From an uncultured Spirochaetaceae bacterium (GTDB lineage Bacteria; Spirochaetota; Spirochaetia; Treponematales; Treponemataceae): a DNA stretch of 64,000 bases. The notes beneath the pieces are model-generated. The model ran no database searches. It worked only from the letters and a program-made list of their open reading frames with translations, and had not been told where the DNA came from. The position numbers and the translations under genes were made by a program. How positions within the stretch are numbered: the first letter of the stretch is position 1; every line of letters begins with the position of its first letter. Shown here piece by piece: positions 63,085-64,000 of this stretch. The stretch is taken from NCBI GenBank assembly GCA_902802305.1, contig CADCLG010000002.1:39858-103857 (forward strand). The letters run 5' to 3'.

Positions 63085-63175
63085 GCAAGTTTTACAACAC
63101 AATATACTTGCATTTTGTTTACATATTATAACATACTATCACCATACTGCTAGTAATAAATTCAAAAATACTTGC
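63085..63175. promoter_or_regulatory. Shared divergent control region with three ACTTGC motifs
   Basis: GCAAGT at 63085-63090 and ACTTGC at 63106-63111 form a dyad; a third ACTTGC lies at 63170-63175. All three recur in the duplicated region at 61041-61180. A minus-strand TATAAT (63130-63125) can serve the BspA gene. The HTH protein probably binds these motifs. Confidence 0.45.
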
Positions 63176-63188
63176 GTAAAGTTATATT

Positions 63189-63506
63189 ATGACTGAAGAT
63201 GAATTACAGACACGGGTTATTTCAAATATCCGTGCTTTACGTAAAAAGGCAGGCCTGTCACAAGAAAAACTTGCTGACAAGGCTGATATTTCACGACAGA
63301 TGATGAATGATATAGAAGGCCGCAGACGCTGGCTTACAAAAAAGACACTGGTAAAATTAGCAAATGCGCTGGAAGTTGATGTTTATAAACTTTTCCTTCC
63401 TTCTGCAACTGAAAATGAGACTACAAAAGGCATTTACGATTATATTACAAAAGAGGTTGTCCTACAGATTAAAGATGCAGTCGATAAAACTCTAGATAAT
63501 TTTTAA
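63189..63506 (+). CDS. XRE-family HTH regulator
   Basis: 105 residues. HTH at residues 9-62 (RALRKKAGLSQEKLADKADISRQMMNDIEGRRRWLTKKTLVKLANALEV), then a helical C-terminal part (DYITKEVVLQIKDAVDKTLDNF) for dimerisation. Divergent from the second BspA gene across a 134-bp region and duplicated as a remnant at 61179. Its stop overlaps the convergent pyrF stop by 3 bp. Confidence 0.9.
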   Translation: MTEDELQTRVISNIRALRKKAGLSQEKLADKADISRQMMNDIEGRRRWLTKKTLVKLANALEVDVYKLFLPSATENETTKGIYDYITKEVVLQIKDAVDKTLDNF

Positions 63507-63928
63507 CAACAGTCAGCCTTAGCCTTCAGCAAATCTTCCTTAGAAGCAAGGCTTGCTCTTGCCGCAGCATCAGCAATATCATCCAAAGTTAAAGTTCCAG
63601 CTTCCCTTGCAGCTGCAAGCTTTTCATCCTTTTTCCAGGCACATAAAATACCGCGCGAACTATTTACCGTACCGCCAGCCTTATCCAAAAGAGTGGCCGC
63701 AATTCGGGCAGCACCTCCCTGAGCCCCGTAACCAGGAATCAAAAAGAAAATATCCGGATAAGTATTTCGCAAGATTCGCGCATCACTTTCCTCCGTACAG
63801 CCAACAACCGCACCAACCGGAGAACAAGTATAAGCAGCTCCAAGCCCAGAATAAACTTCCTTAAAATCAGCCGAAATCCGCTCAAGCTCCGCCTCTTGTT
63901 CCTGATAGAGGCTATCAATCTCGTTCCT
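63503..63928 (-). pseudogene. Broken pyrF: C-terminal part of orotidine 5'-phosphate decarboxylase joined to coiled-coil sequence
   Basis: The last 120 or so residues are clearly type 2 OMP decarboxylase: SPVGAVVGCTEE, DIFFLIPGYGAQGGAA and VNSSRGILCAWKK. The TIM-barrel N-terminal half with the catalytic Lys/Asp is missing. Upstream the frame runs into a charged helix (RNEIDSLYQEQEAELERI) and meets TAG at 63931-63929; beyond it the same frame stays coiled-coil-like (LDKREGQISHMQSAVDR), recalling the N-terminal region of RNase Y. No start codon fits. It is either a genomic fusion or deletion, or a junction artefact in the sequence. Confidence 0.6.
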
Positions 63929-63931
63929 CTA

Positions 63932-64000
63932 GCGGTCGACAGCACTCTGCATGTGCGAAATCTGCCCCTCACGCTTGTCGAGCGACGCGTTTCGCTTGTC
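63932..64000 (-). other. GC-rich coiled-coil-coding end of window
   Basis: The last 70 bp are clearly richer in GC than the flanking DNA and contain CGCTTGTC twice, 21 bp apart. The minus-strand frame reads DKRNASLDKREGQISHMQ. It could be part of a large coiled-coil protein gene that enters from the right. Confidence 0.35.

Overview
The window is AT-rich chromosomal DNA from a Gram-negative-type bacterium that lives on plant or fungal polysaccharide. The best fit is a gut or rumen Treponema (Spirochaetes). The evidence is many short lipoproteins with a Cys lipobox, BspA-type leucine-rich-repeat lipoproteins, YesM/YesN two-component systems, Lpl-type sugar ABC transporters, GH10/GH16/GH30/GH120 enzymes, and a LuxS/Pfs pair. 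No rRNA, tRNA, CRISPR array or intact insertion sequence was seen. The genus is an inference from gene content, not from a marker gene.

Layout. 1-7.8 kb: mostly housekeeping on the + strand (end of a solute-binding protein, DUF456 protein, TrmJ-like rRNA/tRNA methylase, secreted GH10 xylanase, Nif3-like protein, LspA, Pfs, LuxS). 7.8-28.1 kb: a polysaccharide (probably beta-1,3-glucan) utilisation locus. It holds cell-surface lipoproteins, a GH16 glucanase, a TIM-barrel glycosidase fused to what looks like an outer-membrane beta-barrel, a CBM9-like lipoprotein, YesN/YesM, an LplABC-type importer, a very large GH94-like (GH149/GH161-type) phosphorylase and a GH30 enzyme. Two copies of a 26-bp box, each about 33 bp upstream of a -10 element, tie the importer operon to the hydrolase operon and probably mark the YesN regulon.

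28.1-33.9 kb: accessory DNA with a PBECR4-type toxin-like orphan, a three-gene LPP20/CsgG-like envelope lipoprotein operon, a small XRE regulator and a decayed flavodoxin gene. 33.9-37.5 kb: a MerR-controlled pair (GPH-family sugar symporter plus cytoplasmic GH5) with a textbook 19-bp-spacer MerR promoter. 37.5-41.9 kb: cytidine deaminase, patatin, metallophosphoesterase, YkgJ-like protein and an OmpR/histidine-kinase pair. 41.9-48.4 kb: intracellular GH120 beta-xylosidase, a flavin/iron-sulfur redox pair, and an XRE-TPR regulator divergent from a small lipoprotein.

48.5-64 kb: a minus-strand block with two tandem SGNH esterase lipoproteins coupled to a fused PyrK-PyrD, a transglutaminase lipoprotein, a 1790-residue BspA-like protein carrying ten collagen-interrupted modules, and a second BspA-like protein. 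The two BspA genes lie downstream of duplicated copies of one divergent promoter/HTH region. One HTH copy is intact and the other is a deletion remnant followed by a truncated ATPase. The right edge holds a broken pyrF joined to unusually GC-rich, coiled-coil-coding DNA.

Working model: surface lipoproteins and esterases bind and trim polysaccharide, secreted GH16/GH10 enzymes and the barrel-anchored glycosidase cut it, ABC or GPH carriers import oligosaccharides, and cytoplasmic phosphorylase, GH30, GH5 and GH120 enzymes finish the job.
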